Position numbers and translations under genes: made by a program. From NCBI GenBank assembly GCA_024811115.1, contig JAKOGH010000682.1:1-22368 (forward strand): a stretch of 22,368 bases of DNA, in the 5' to 3' direction. This document shows positions 10,384 through 20,320 of this stretch, piece after piece. Numbering within the stretch: position 1 is the first letter of the stretch; each line of letters opens with the position of its first letter. The DNA is from Terana coerulea (Eukaryota; Basidiomycota; Agaricomycetes; Polyporales; Phanerochaetaceae). The notes beneath the pieces were generated by a model. It searched no databases, had not been told where the DNA came from, and was given only the letters and a program-made list of their open reading frames with translations.

Positions 10384-11316
10384 ATGCTCTCTATCAAGTC
10401 TACGCTCGCCGCTTTTGCTCTCGTCGCCGTCGCCTCCGGTGCTGTCACGCCCAGTACGACGTCCATTGAGCATGCAGTCCCATCCAGACAACTAACAATA
10501 CCTTTCCCATTAGCCCGCAGGAGAGTTCTGTGCGAGGGTGCAAAGATTGCTCACACCGAGGAGCTCGACGGCGGGATACAATCGACCAGATGGGAGTGCC
10601 CCGAGGGGTCTATCCTCACCCCATCTCCCGCTGCAAAACGCGTTGTGCGGAAGGAAGTGTCGCCCTTCACCACGAACCTCACCGCCCGCCAGTTCCAGAA
10701 CTGCGTCGGCGGAGCGGCTGACACGGAGTGCGAGTGCGCTGTTCTCTGTACGTTTATTGCATGCGCTATGCTGCGACGACACATTCTCACCAACACATCG
10801 TGTCTCTGACAGGCGGTCCTCTGCCCTTCTGCGAGACCACTACGTTTAGCAAGCCCACCAACGCCGACTGCAATTCCCTCTCCGCGGCTCTGCAGAGCAT
10901 TTGTGAGTGTTCCGTATTATCCCTGCATGGACGGCCGCTCACAGCGGTTTCCCACAGCCGGCTCCTTCTTTCGTACCGCCCGGCAACTTCCAGGCGTTCT
11001 CCATTGGTTCTTGCGAGGTCTTCTGGGCCAATGCGGCCACAGGCACGCTAGAATATTGCTTCCAGAGCTTGGTATGGACTACTATACTCGAAAACGCTGT
11101 TGCCGAGTGCTGACTATCTCGGGTGCTATAGGCGAGCCTTACTGCCGCGTCGTACGTAAACTGCATCGAGCTCGGGGGCGGCAGCAATGGAGGATGCATT
11201 GGCGACGATTTCAAGTACTTCGCAGAGTATGTTCCCTGCCACTTCCTGTTATGTTCTTGCTCATACATGGCATATCTAGGGTTGGCCTCACGGGCTCGCA
11301 GATCTTTGTACCTTGA
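10384..11316 (+). CDS. Cysteine-rich small secreted protein, copy 3 (6 exons)
   Basis: Exons are 10384-10453, 10514-10747, 10813-10902, 10958-11071, 11132-11226 and 11280-11316, all GT..AG. The N-terminus MLSIKSTLAAFALVAVASGA is a clear signal peptide. The mature protein of about 190 residues has 12 cysteines, an even number suited to disulfides, in segments such as VLCEGAKIAHTEE, RWECPEGS, CVGGAADTECECAVLCGP, SIGSCEVFW and YVNCIELGGGSNGGC. I do not recognise a named family, and a role in secretion or host or substrate interaction is inference only. At exon 3/4 the best donor (GTGAGT, 10903) leaves the phase off by one. Either the TTT at 10900-10902 is one base too long (212 aa), or a weak donor GTATTA at 10914 is used (216 aa). 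Intron 1 (60 bp) has no stop and a length divisible by three. The start is supported by the paralogue at 3864. Confidence 0.78.
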
Positions 11317-11797
11317 AGTACCCAAATGTACATCATCTTCGAGGAAAAGAAAGCCGGACTTAGTTCAATCGTTTATTCCAACGTGAACTTTATGATCCAG
11401 CCTCACACGTGTATATAACACTATTGCAAAACATATTCGAGGGTCGATTAAACTGTACGTCGAAAGATAGGCATGCCCTGCCTCGTACGTGCCAATCCCA
11501 GTAGCATGTCGGATTCATGACGGCAGGCCGCAAGCACAGCGCGGATGTGCACATGAGTCGTGGCGGAGTTCCATTGATAGTAAGCGGTAGTAAGCTCTAA
11601 ACGAATATACTGCGATTTATGTTACAGTCGATAGGGTAGGAGTAGGGGATGCGTGGTGAACTAACGAGATATGCATGGGTGCGGTCGAAAGCGTGCTATG
11701 ATAGTAGATGTAGCAGAAAAGTCGAAGCGAAAGCGATGCCAACCAGAGAACCAAGAGCAACAGAGAATAAAGATGCGTGCGTGCGCGAAGACGTCGT
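11317..11797. other. Convergent intergenic region
   Basis: This is the shared 3' region between the plus-strand secreted-protein gene and the minus-strand RPO41 gene. It contains the 11504-11545 flank segment also found at 8932-8973. No gene is seen. Open frames at 11649-11870 are antisense or intergenic noise. Confidence 0.5.
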
Positions 11798-14700
11798 CTA
11801 TGAGAAGAAGTATAACGACCCCTTGATGGTCTTCACGTCGAACTGGCCCTTCTTCGGCAGGGGGTGGTAGCAGGTCCGTGAGTGCGACGAACTTGGTGTC
11901 CTCGACATCGGGTGAGGTGCCCTGAATGAGTTCCCGCACGTGCTGCGGGAGGAAATCGAGGTTGCCGAGCCTGTCGGTGTTGTTCTTGCTGCGGCGCTTA
12001 CGTTTGGGCTTTACCACTGCCTCAACGTCCGCCTCGATGACCTCGTCATCCAACTCCGGGTCGGCATCGGCTGCGGCAAGCAGACCAGCACCGTCGACGA
12101 CGCCACGGTGCATCTCCCCGAGCTTCTTCAGCAACGCCGCTCCGGTCGTGCAAAGGGCGGAGAGAGGAATCTTGTATCCTGCATAGCGCTGATGGAACTG
12201 GATTGGGCCTCAGGATTAGAACTAGTCTCAACAGCAATGACTGCACGCACCTCCTCGTTGAGCTTGCCCAATACATCGGATGAGTGGAGCGCAATGAAAG
12301 TATCCCGAATGATCCCGGACATCTCGTCAACTGAGGACGGATGCGTCCAGTACGAGTCGTGAACCGAAGCGAAGGTGATGTTGCGATTCTGCGTAATAGG
12401 TTAGCATTGCAGCCGCCGCGTGATATCTGATAACCTACCCGGCATTCAAGAGCTGTAAGCATCATGTGTGTCGCATCGAGACTGTGGATGAAGTTGGGCG
12501 GGAAGGCGGATGCCTGCTTGGCACTGTTGACAGCAGCAGGTACGTTGGGGTCGGAGATGAACACGGTCTGGATCGCGGTCATAATCTGCTTCCTCTTCGT
12601 CTGTCTATATGGTTGCACGATAGGGAGACCCAGGGGGTAGTCCAAATGACCGACGTCATTTGTTCTTTCTTGAGCCTCTTCTCACCCACAACAGGCTGGC
12701 GCTTTCGAGGGTTCGTGACCTTGAGCGCCGACTGGGCCTCGTCGATGCGGTCTCCTGGTATCGATTTGGCGATGAGCTTGGCCGCCATGTTGAGCCAGGT
12801 CTGAATGAATGTCGCGCCACTGAAGAGATCACCGATACAGTTGAGGGTCTGCAACCCACATAATTAAACCTACACTCCTTGATAAATAAATTTGTATAAG
12901 ATGCTTACCACTTTTGCCAGGTATGCCGCCGCCCCCATGCCTGCTCAGCTGGCAGTAGGGTATGATCCCGTAGCTGGCGTTCAATTTGGTCGCGAGCACC
13001 AATGAATGTGACGCCGTAGACAGTGGTCATGACCTGTCTCACAACTTTAGACCACTGCGTCCCAGCGTAAAGCACCTGCAACTTACCGTCTGCTTCACAA
13101 CCTTCCTGGCGACTTTCCCTCGGAGCTGCTGAGCAATAGCGTTACCCTTCTCAGCATCCTCTTCCAGGACCTTCTCCACCATCTGAGCGACGTGTGTGTA
13201 GACATCGGAAGGACGGTCGGTGACGGCCAAGTTCACTTGCTGTGCACCACGATCGTCACCACCAAGGGCTGCGTAGTGCTGCAGACCATTACAGGTACCA
13301 TCCTGGTGCACCGGCAAAGAGCTTTCGAAAGCGAGCGGATCGGGCGACTCGAGGGCTGCGCGGAGCTCCTTGCATGTTGCGAGACACTGCCATGGGTCAT
13401 CTGCCTTCTTCCACCAACCACGGCCCTCCAATGGGTTCTCAGCACTGTCGTAGATGTCGCTGATGTGCTCCTCAGTCCAGGCTGCACGCTCGTCGAAGCT
13501 CGCCTTGTCGTAGCCGCACAGGTTGGCCAAGTGAATCTTCAACCACCGCAGACCGCGCTCACCAAGAGGCCTGGACTCAGCGAACTTCAGAAGACCACGG
13601 CTTAGATCGTCGCCAATATGGTTCAGGTTGGGAGGAACGGGATAGGCACGCCCACGGAAGTCGACGTTATGTGGCATATATATGGTATCACCCAGGAACT
13701 ACGAAGCTCATTAGCTAGGAAAGCTATGCAAGAGGTAGTTGCGCTCACTGTTCGCGCAATCTCAATCTTGTAATTCGTATTGCAACGATCTGAATGATTG
13801 TTGGCCTTCAGCGCAACCCACTGTTTATGTCTCAGCAAGTACGTGAGCTTCGCCTTGGGATCCGTATCAAGGTCGGCAGGTTTCTCGGGTTCTGATAGGT
13901 CGTAGGTCGCTGGTGGGATCTTCCCGAGACGCTCTCCAGTATTCCATACCTTCAGGACTACGTCGAAGATCTCGCGGTTGATCTGCCAAGGGGTGCTGCC
14001 AAGGACGTCGAGACTGGCGTAGACAAGCTCGAGGTTACCCTGGGTTGACGCTTCGCGAACATAGCTCTGCTGCTCCGCCGACTCCTTGTACCGCATCACC
14101 GAAGCTGATACCATTGTTAACAGCCATTTCCCACCGTGCCACAAAGTACGTACTTTTGTTGTAGAGGTAACCACCCTGGTCGTGAGACAGCCATGGCTTG
14201 GGTTTCACAAGCATAGGAAGGTGGCGTGGATGAAGAGTTTCTCGGAGACGGTCCTTCGTCATCCGCTCGGAAACGACGGGGTTGAGCTTGAGAATGCCGA
14301 GCTTGTGACCGCGGAGGTACTCATACGAGTGGAAAGAACGCGGGTTGTTCTTCAGTGACGATGTCGCCCTGAGGTCTTGTCGAGCGCGGTGCGAGAGACA
14401 GTGGCGACATCCATCAACGCATCCACCAAGAAGCTGCCGACTCGCACGCGCACCACCTGCGTCCACTCTGCCGTCCACCCCTCCGCATCCTCCATATACT
14501 TCCTAGCCGCAACGCGACGTTCATGGAGAGCGCAGTAACCAAGGTTCGAGAAGAAACTGTGATCACCGGGGCGGCCGCTGCTCGGTATTGAGATGCTATT
14601 CTTCTTACACATTTCTGCCTTGTACTCAATCTCGACGGCCTTACCGACAGCAATCAGTGCACGAGCGGTCTTCATGCCGTCCGAGACACCACCAGTGCCC

Positions 14701-16138
14701 TGCAGATGCATCAGTTCCAAGATAGTTATCAACGAGAGCTTCTCCGGCTTGATGAGAGAGAGGAACGGGCCGAGTCGCGTGCCAGCCTTGGCCTCCGCTG
14801 TAGAGACAAACGTGAGGTTAGACACCCAAGGTCATGATGAATAGCTCGACGCACTGAGCTTAGCTTCAGCCTTGATCAACTCCGCAATTTCCGCCCTGAT
14901 GCGTGACTGTAACTTGAGGTGCCAGTGCCACATCCACGTCCGTAGATCCGCGTTATCCAGCCCCTTGTTCGTCAGCCCGAGCTGCTCGAACATCTCTGCC
15001 TCGTGCTTCCATCGGTCGACCGCAACATCATATACGGACTCTTCCAGCAGCTTTTGGCGTGCGGCCGTGTCGTCCGGAAGGAGGCGGCGAGCGAGAGACA
15101 CGCTTGCCAGGTGCTTGCGTAAGTTCACCAAGTTGAAGGGCACCTCGTACTCGACTTCCTTCGGATGCGAGATGACATCGACTTCTACAATCTGGCCCTC
15201 GGCGTCGTGTGTCACCTGCAGCTCCGGCTTCTTCGCCTTCAGTACGGGGAGAGCTTCCGGTACATCCTGAAGCGGGTCCGGCACTTGACTGCCCAGCACC
15301 TCCGCCGCACCCAGTTCGCCGACCACCTTGGACAAGTTCATGTCCACCGCCGCTCTCGACAGCGCCTTGATCGCTTTGGCGGCGTCCTCGTCTACCTGAA
15401 ACGCTCGGTCTGAGACGACCAACGACGTCGGAATCCCGCGGTCCACGATGGCCTGCAGGATTTGCGTCGGGTTGTACAAGTCGATGGTGCGTGACACCGG
15501 TTCCGCGGCGTCAGGGTTGAAGCGCAGCCAGACGAGCAACATAATCGCGTACGTGTTCGCTGTCGGGGTGACGCGTTCGTTCCCAGCCTCCATAATCTCG
15601 TACAAAGCGCAAGCATCCTCCACCCAGAAGTTGCGGCGCGCCGTGTCCTTCGTAGTCGCCATCTGCAAATACGCGTCCAGGATCGAGTTGTAGAGCCGTG
15701 AGCTCATGATGGGGTCGCCCGGCCTGGAGAGGCGGAGACGTTCGAATACAGCCTTGGCACGCGGAACGTCAAGCAGGTTGTGGAGACACGCGTCAATAAC
15801 GGCGGCGGAGTCCTGCGTGGGCGAGTCCGCAAAGTATAGGTCATTCAGCGGCGAAGATTGGTCGTCGGGTAGGGGCGTAGGAAGGATGGTGTAGGAAGTA
15901 CGTCGGTGCAAGAAGCCAGCCATGTCGTCGAATGTGTCTGGCAAGCCCGTTTGTTGATTTTGTTTCGAGGGCATGAAGGCAGGGAAGTCGGACGACGGCA
16001 CTGAAGCCGTGCCCAGAGCAGGCCCAGGAGCATCCCTCTTTTCGTGGGTGTCGAATACAAGCGTGCCGGACGAGGCAGAGCTTGGCGAGACAGCACCGTC
16101 TCGAGTCTTTGGGTCGTACGCCGTGCGAGAGGTATCAT
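11798..16138 (-). CDS. RPO41: Mitochondrial DNA-directed RNA polymerase (8 exons, multiple single-base frameshifts)
   Basis: This single-subunit T7-like RNA polymerase transcribes the mitochondrial genome. Exons (minus) are 16138-14855, 14797-14154, 14104-13749, 13698-13087, 13033-12909, 12848-12439, 12388-12251 and 12197-11798, with introns of 49-60 bp. The N-terminus is Arg-rich with ARLYST, a mitochondrial presequence. A long N-terminal extension follows. The catalytic palm shows motif A in [20 protein letters not shown], motif [15 protein letters not shown] (split by an intron), the [11 protein letters not shown] segment, and the catalytic Asp of motif C in VHDSYWTH. The C-terminus is the family's [14 protein letters not shown]. 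Single-base shifts are needed near 16039-16042, 14367-14369, 14331-14335, 12932-12936, 12633-12637 and 11860-11864. Allowing for them, every phase closes and the protein is about 1322 aa, close to yeast Rpo41. All key residues are intact, so I favour sequence error over a dead gene. The 5' end is the least certain part. Confidence 0.9.
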
Positions 16139-16511
16139 GGCTACAGCAGAAAGGTCGCTGAGCTGCGTGAGCTGTTAGACCAGCTAATCGCGCCTTGTGC
16201 GGTTCCGCAACGACAAGTGGCGACCTTTTGTCGTCGAGGGAGGGAAGGCGGAATGAACGTCGACCAGAGCAAGCGTCCGCGGAAAGTCAAAATTAATGCC
16301 GGGCGTATTTGTCAGGAACAAATACATATTTAACTCATAAATTTGGGTTTCGACGATCCTCAGAAACCTTTGACTTTTCGCCACCAGATCGACTTCCCGA
16401 TTTGGTTACCTTCCAAATGGAGTACCTCCCATCACCGGGCCTCCGAGACAGGCGCTCAGCGCAAACCCTGCCTTGGCCACAACCACGACGCGTCTTCCTT
16501 CCTGCCCTTCA
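16139..16511. other. RPO41 upstream region
   Basis: This is the probable RPO41 promoter and 5' UTR on the minus strand. No supported gene is present. An alternative RPO41 N-terminus through an upstream exon is possible here, because the frame used after the first shift stays open back to about 16160. Confidence 0.4.
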
Positions 16512-16779
16512 CACGGGGTATTTCTACCAATTGAGGCTTGTGCTAAACCAGTACAAATCCCATGGAAAAAATAATGAGCTGAACCAAGTTTTGTTTGGTG
16601 AGCAATCATGGTACAATCTTGACAGTGTGGTTGATTTATCAAGATTGTACTCACTTTCTGCGATTTTTCATTCCAAGTGGTTCAAATTTTGCCAGTTGGA
16701 AAATTTGTACTACAGTTTTATTCGTAACTTCGATTTTCCAGAATTTTTCTCCTGGAAAAATGGGCAGAAATACCCAGTG
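16512..16779. mobile_element. 268-bp CACTA-like MITE with central hairpin
   Basis: The left end reads CACGGGGTATTTCTACC, and the right end is the complement of CACTGGGTATTTCTGCC. Both are flanked by the trinucleotide TCA (16509-16511 and 16780-16782). CACT-type ends with a 3-bp duplication fit the CACTA superfamily. A perfect 12-bp stem, GTACAATCTTGA (16611-16622) with TCAAGATTGTAC (16639-16650), lies near the middle. The element is AT-rich and non-coding, and the open frames across it are fortuitous. Confidence 0.7.
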
Positions 16780-16782
16780 TCA

Positions 16783-17081
16783 TGTTCTACCACGACTAGC
16801 ATACATCCCACACCAAAATTTCGCCCATTACTCTGCCAAATGCTCCCCGAAGGCAAGCAATCCGACTGCAACCGCGTAGGGTAGGAGGGGCAGGAATCAG
16901 GATGATGTTCATGCATGGATTGCCTGCATGATACCACGGGGAAGGCAAGTCCGGTGTGCTCTCTCACAGACTTGTTTATATGACGCCTAAAGATGTAGGT
17001 CACATTCTCTCCGCTCCCTACATACACCATGCAAACCACCATAAAAACAATCATGAACTTATACCCTCATACCCCGAGTAG
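16783..17081. other. Intergenic, nothing recognised
   Basis: Short spacer between two inverted-repeat elements. No coding, RNA or repeat feature is supported. Confidence 0.4.
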
Positions 17082-18067
17082 TATGTCGGAAAAATATTCG
17101 GAGACTCCCGAGCAGCCGTGAGCGCTCGTGAGGCCCTGAGCCAGAACCGGGCTCACGAGCGAGGCGAAATCAGTCATGAGCGCATCTCGAGCCGCCCATG
17201 ATCACGGGCGCCTACAATCAGATAACGGGCGACGGCCAAAAGTTTATTTAGCAACCTTACACTGGTTGTCTTACCACTGTTACTGTGGTAGTTGCTTCAA
17301 TCGCAATTTGCTTACTTACATTTTCAGTGTCACGCCGCTTTGTTACTGCTTAGCTGACTTAGATTTTCGTTATCTCATCATTCTGTTATGTTGTTACCGC
17401 AATTACTGAATATTGACTTGACTACTGATGTGAGTGTCTACTACAGGATTCGAACCAACGACTATTGTACGCGCGTGAAGTACACTACTATTGTCATACC
17501 AAAACCACTGCACCAGGCAGCCATATAGACACATTTAATGACCATAATTATATCCACATCTCACACACTTACGCATTTCTCCAGCGACTGCAAAGTTACA
17601 CTGTGCTCACTCCTCTGCGGACTTCTGAGTTCCTGCACTCCAGTTGCTAGTGATGTGGTGTATTATTAGTAGGATGAGCTGGTAAGTCGAAGCACCAGCA
17701 CAAAAACCATCAGCAAATGGGCATCCATAGGCTGTAGTGCTTGAGCTCACTACACTGACCATTTGTCCACAACTTCACACTTTGCAAATTACATGTTAAA
17801 AATGCCCTTAATGCTACTTTTAATGCTGAAAAGCAATTCTATAATATATACATAGTCCACTGAAAGTGGAGCATCTTCTACTGCAACACTTTGATGGTCA
17901 TGAGGGAGCATGCAGGTCTCCCGAGGCCATCGCGAGCCACCTCGAGCCAGGCGCCCTCCTCTCGGCCGCTCATGATCGTACCTGGCGTCTGTGAGGCTTC
18001 GTGAGGCAGATGCCGAGGGCGTCTCGAGGCGGCCTGCTCATGAGCCAAATATGGAATTTCCGACATA
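17082..18067. mobile_element. 986-bp inverted-repeat element with GC-rich subterminal zones
   Basis: The left end is TATGTCGGAAAAATATTCGG and the right end is the complement of TATGTCGGAAATTCCATATT. The flanks TAG (17079-17081) and TAG (18068-18070) could be a 3-bp target duplication. Alternatively the TA itself is the duplication, making the element 17084-18065. About 130 bp inside each end is GC-rich with many CTCATGAG, CGTGAG and CTCGAG-type motifs, while the core is AT-rich. There is no transposase, so the element is non-autonomous. The superfamily is unclear. Confidence 0.6.
17300..17520 (-). repeat. tRNA-derived SINE-like segment with pol III A and B boxes
   Basis: On the minus strand, TGGTGCAGTGG (17505-17515) matches an A box. 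GGTTCGAATCC (17446-17456) is an exact B box about 45 nt further on, a normal spacing. The flanking bases do not pair into an acceptor stem and the anticodon arm is not convincing, so it is not a functional tRNA. A tRNA-related SINE head nested in the 986-bp element is the best reading. The 3' limit given is a guess. Confidence 0.4.
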
Positions 18068-18070
18068 TAG

Positions 18071-18602
18071 ACTATGTCTTAGAGCCAGCTACTGAGAATA
18101 CATACATGAATTACAGCTCCTATTAGTTTTATTTATGGTTTATCCTGTACACAGCACTGGCATATCATATATGCTGGGGACTTGTCTGCACTTGTTCTCT
18201 CAGCTCGCTCTGCTTGTCTTTGTTTGCTCCGGAGCGCCGCCCATCACCGTGTTGCCGTGGGCGTCTTTCTAAATCGGGATTTGATCTGGTGGCGAAAAGT
18301 ACCAACTATCCTCAGAGCGTCAACGAAAGCGTGCGCCCTTTGACCTCCGCCGTTCTGAGTTCAAATATTTGGACTGTCTACTGTCGGAGAATGTCGGATA
18401 TTTAACAAGGTTCAAGGCCAGCTGCGTCATTGTACCTTTCGCGCCACACTTCCTCATTTTCTTCCTCGACGTCGACGACCGCCGAAATCCCTCTTCAGCT
18501 TGCAGGCCCTTCAAAAGTCAAGGCCGTCTTCTGCCAGCGGAAAGCACGAGAGACCTCACGAAGACGACACCGTAATCAGTCACTCCGCCTGCCGTTTAAA
18601 CC
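18071..18602. other. Upstream region of the Sur7/PalI-like gene
   Basis: Promoter and 5' UTR of the gene at 18603. Pyrimidine-rich stretches occur near 18430-18470. No independent gene is supported. Confidence 0.45.
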
Positions 18603-19593
18603 ATGCCCCGTGCATTCCACATCCCCGGAGTCGTGTTCCTCTTTGTGCCTTCGTACTCTTATTCCTGGTCTCCATCTCCCTGCCGTATCTTACCGCCCTC
18701 GACTTTGCACGCGTCCATTTCAACGGAAACTCCTCAACGGACAATGGCAACCAAGGACAACTGACAGAACTGCGTGTAAGTAACGCTTGCAGATCCTGTT
18801 CAAATGCTGTGCTGATCCGTCTCATCTCATTAGTACGGAATATGGTAAGCTCCCTCCGTGAAAAAGCACTGTAGAGCTCTTACAAGGACGCCATGTAGGT
18901 CGTACTGCTGGTACGAAACCTCAGGCACGCGGACATGCAGCCCCAAAGGTACGCCTCACGTCACTTTGAGCGCTTCACGTACACGATTTGAACAATTGAC
19001 GTTAGGCCATGGCTATTCCACCGTCGTGTACAACTCGGACAAGACCAGCTGGCAGACTGTAGGACCCTCATGGACGCGTGGTCTTGCGGTCCACCCTGTC
19101 GGTACGTATCCACATCTCACGTGGTTGTCGACCTCTCATCTTGTCATCTCAGCGGCCGGCTTGACCTTCATCGCTTTCCTGCTTTCCCTCTCTACCCACG
19201 TCACCTTCCAGCTTTTGGCTTCGCTCACGTCGTTCCTCGCCGCGTTGCTTACCTTGATCGCGTTTGCCATTGACATCGCGCTGTATGTCTTCGTCAAGCA
19301 CCAGATGGCCAAGCTCACTGGAGTTAGCGAACACACGGACACTGCTCCTGGTTTGTCACTCGTCCAACCTTCTTGTCGCGCACTGACGTTGCTATAAAGC
19401 CTTTTGGATGACGTTTGTCTCGTTCATCCTTCTTTGCCTGGCTGGCTGCACGGTATGCTTCGGCCGTCGTCGTGACCGTATGTCGGGCGCTACCAGCTAC
19501 CCCTATGTCATCCAACAAGATCTCGTGGAGGGACCGCTTCAGGAGATAGTTTTCCGATATACCCGGGCTGGACATATGCAGGCTTCGAGATAA
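18603..19593 (+). CDS. Sur7/PalI-family four-TM membrane protein (6 exons, one frameshift)
   Basis: Exons are 18603-18775, 18834-18844, 18899-18948, 19006-19101, 19153-19350 and 19400-19593, all GT..AG. The protein starts MPRAFHIPGVVFLF, then continues CAFVLLFLVSISLPYL after a one-base shift at the TTT run 18642-18644 (one T missing). With that allowed, all phases close to about 240 aa. TM1 is at residues 9-30. The loop carries the claudin/Sur7 signature YGIWSYCWYETSGTRTC (G-I-W-x-x-C-x9-C). TM2 and TM3 lie at about 112-160 (FIAFLLSL.., LAALLTLIAFAIDIALYVFV) and TM4 at about 180-198 (FVSFILLCLAGCTVCF), followed by a basic GRRRDRM tail. Members sit in the plasma membrane, either in eisosome domains (Sur7) or in ambient-pH sensing (PalI/Rim9). 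Which role applies is not decidable here. Exon 2 is only 11 nt. Confidence 0.82.
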
Positions 19594-20034
19594 CAGTGCG
19601 CTCCTGTAGTCGTCTTCTGTCTTCGCGAATCTGTTTGTTCTGCAAGCCCCTTCTTTCTTTTGTTATACACGGACTATTATCATACCCAACCGTATTCCCC
19701 CAATACCCCGGGATACCAAAGTTCGCTTCGTAATCTGTTCTGAATATTGTAATAACTGCTCATGCGTACAGAGTTGTTCTCAAGCTAAATACATACTACG
19801 GCACATCTGTTTTTACTTCTATAACCGTAACGATGATGTGGAATACGCACGGAGTCCTGCTTCTACTCATGAAAGTGAGGTAGTTCAGCTACGGGGGCAT
19901 CCGGTGGCGGGTGCGGCCTACGCACAATGCTAGCCATGCACATGGGCAAGACTCTCACCTCGTCCCTCTCGACCTCGTGCTAAAGTACGCTCTATCACAT
20001 TTCAACGGGTCCTGATAACGTTGACATACCGATG
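19594..20034. other. Intergenic, no gene seen
   Basis: This is the 3' flank of the Sur7/PalI-like gene and the distal upstream flank of the acetyltransferase. No supported feature is present. Confidence 0.4.
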
Positions 20035-20320
20035 ATCTGCGGCTGCGCCGTAATTCACTAGCGTTCTACTAGCACATGTACATTCGACATTCGTATCAGT
20101 GCATCATACTAGACGCCGATGGCAGACCTACAAATACTCTGCATGCGTTCAAGGGTGTGGGAGCCCAGGATAATACACCCCAAAGTCCCGGTAGCAACCC
20201 GACAAGCGCTGCCTGGATGTTGGAACCGCCTTCCGATGCGCTGAGTGGGGGCAGAAGGGTGTGCTCATACTGTCGCCGGGTTTTGTGGAGAAAAAGACGG
20301 AAGAGGTGGTCCCCAAGCTG
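20035..20320 (+). repeat. Upstream flank of GNAT copy 1, duplicated at 21905-22251
   Basis: Shared landmarks with the downstream copy are GGCTGCGCCG, CACTAGCG, the ACGCCGA..GCCTACAAATA tract, CTGCA(T/C), and GAAGAGGTGGTCCCCAAGCT against GAAGAGGTCGTCCCCAGGCT. Similarity continues through the first intron, so it is not limited to coding sequence. A frame open into the ATG from upstream (ending FVEKKTEEVVPKL) has no in-frame start. Confidence 0.6.

Noticed and set aside
11661..12134. 157-codon minus frame as the RPO41 C-terminus
   Set aside because: This frame misses the conserved [14 protein letters not shown] end, which appears at 11798 after a one-base shift at 11860-11864. The longer tail is out of frame.
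13192..13605. 137-codon plus-strand open frame
   Set aside because: It is antisense to the RPO41 exon carrying catalytic motif A, so it is a shadow frame.
16309..16884. 191-codon plus-strand open frame
   Set aside because: It runs across the CACTA-like MITE and both flanks, has no motif, and its length reflects chance lack of stops.
17446..17520. Minus-strand tRNA gene
   Set aside because: A and B boxes are good, but the acceptor ends do not pair and no clear anticodon arm forms, so I call it SINE-like only.
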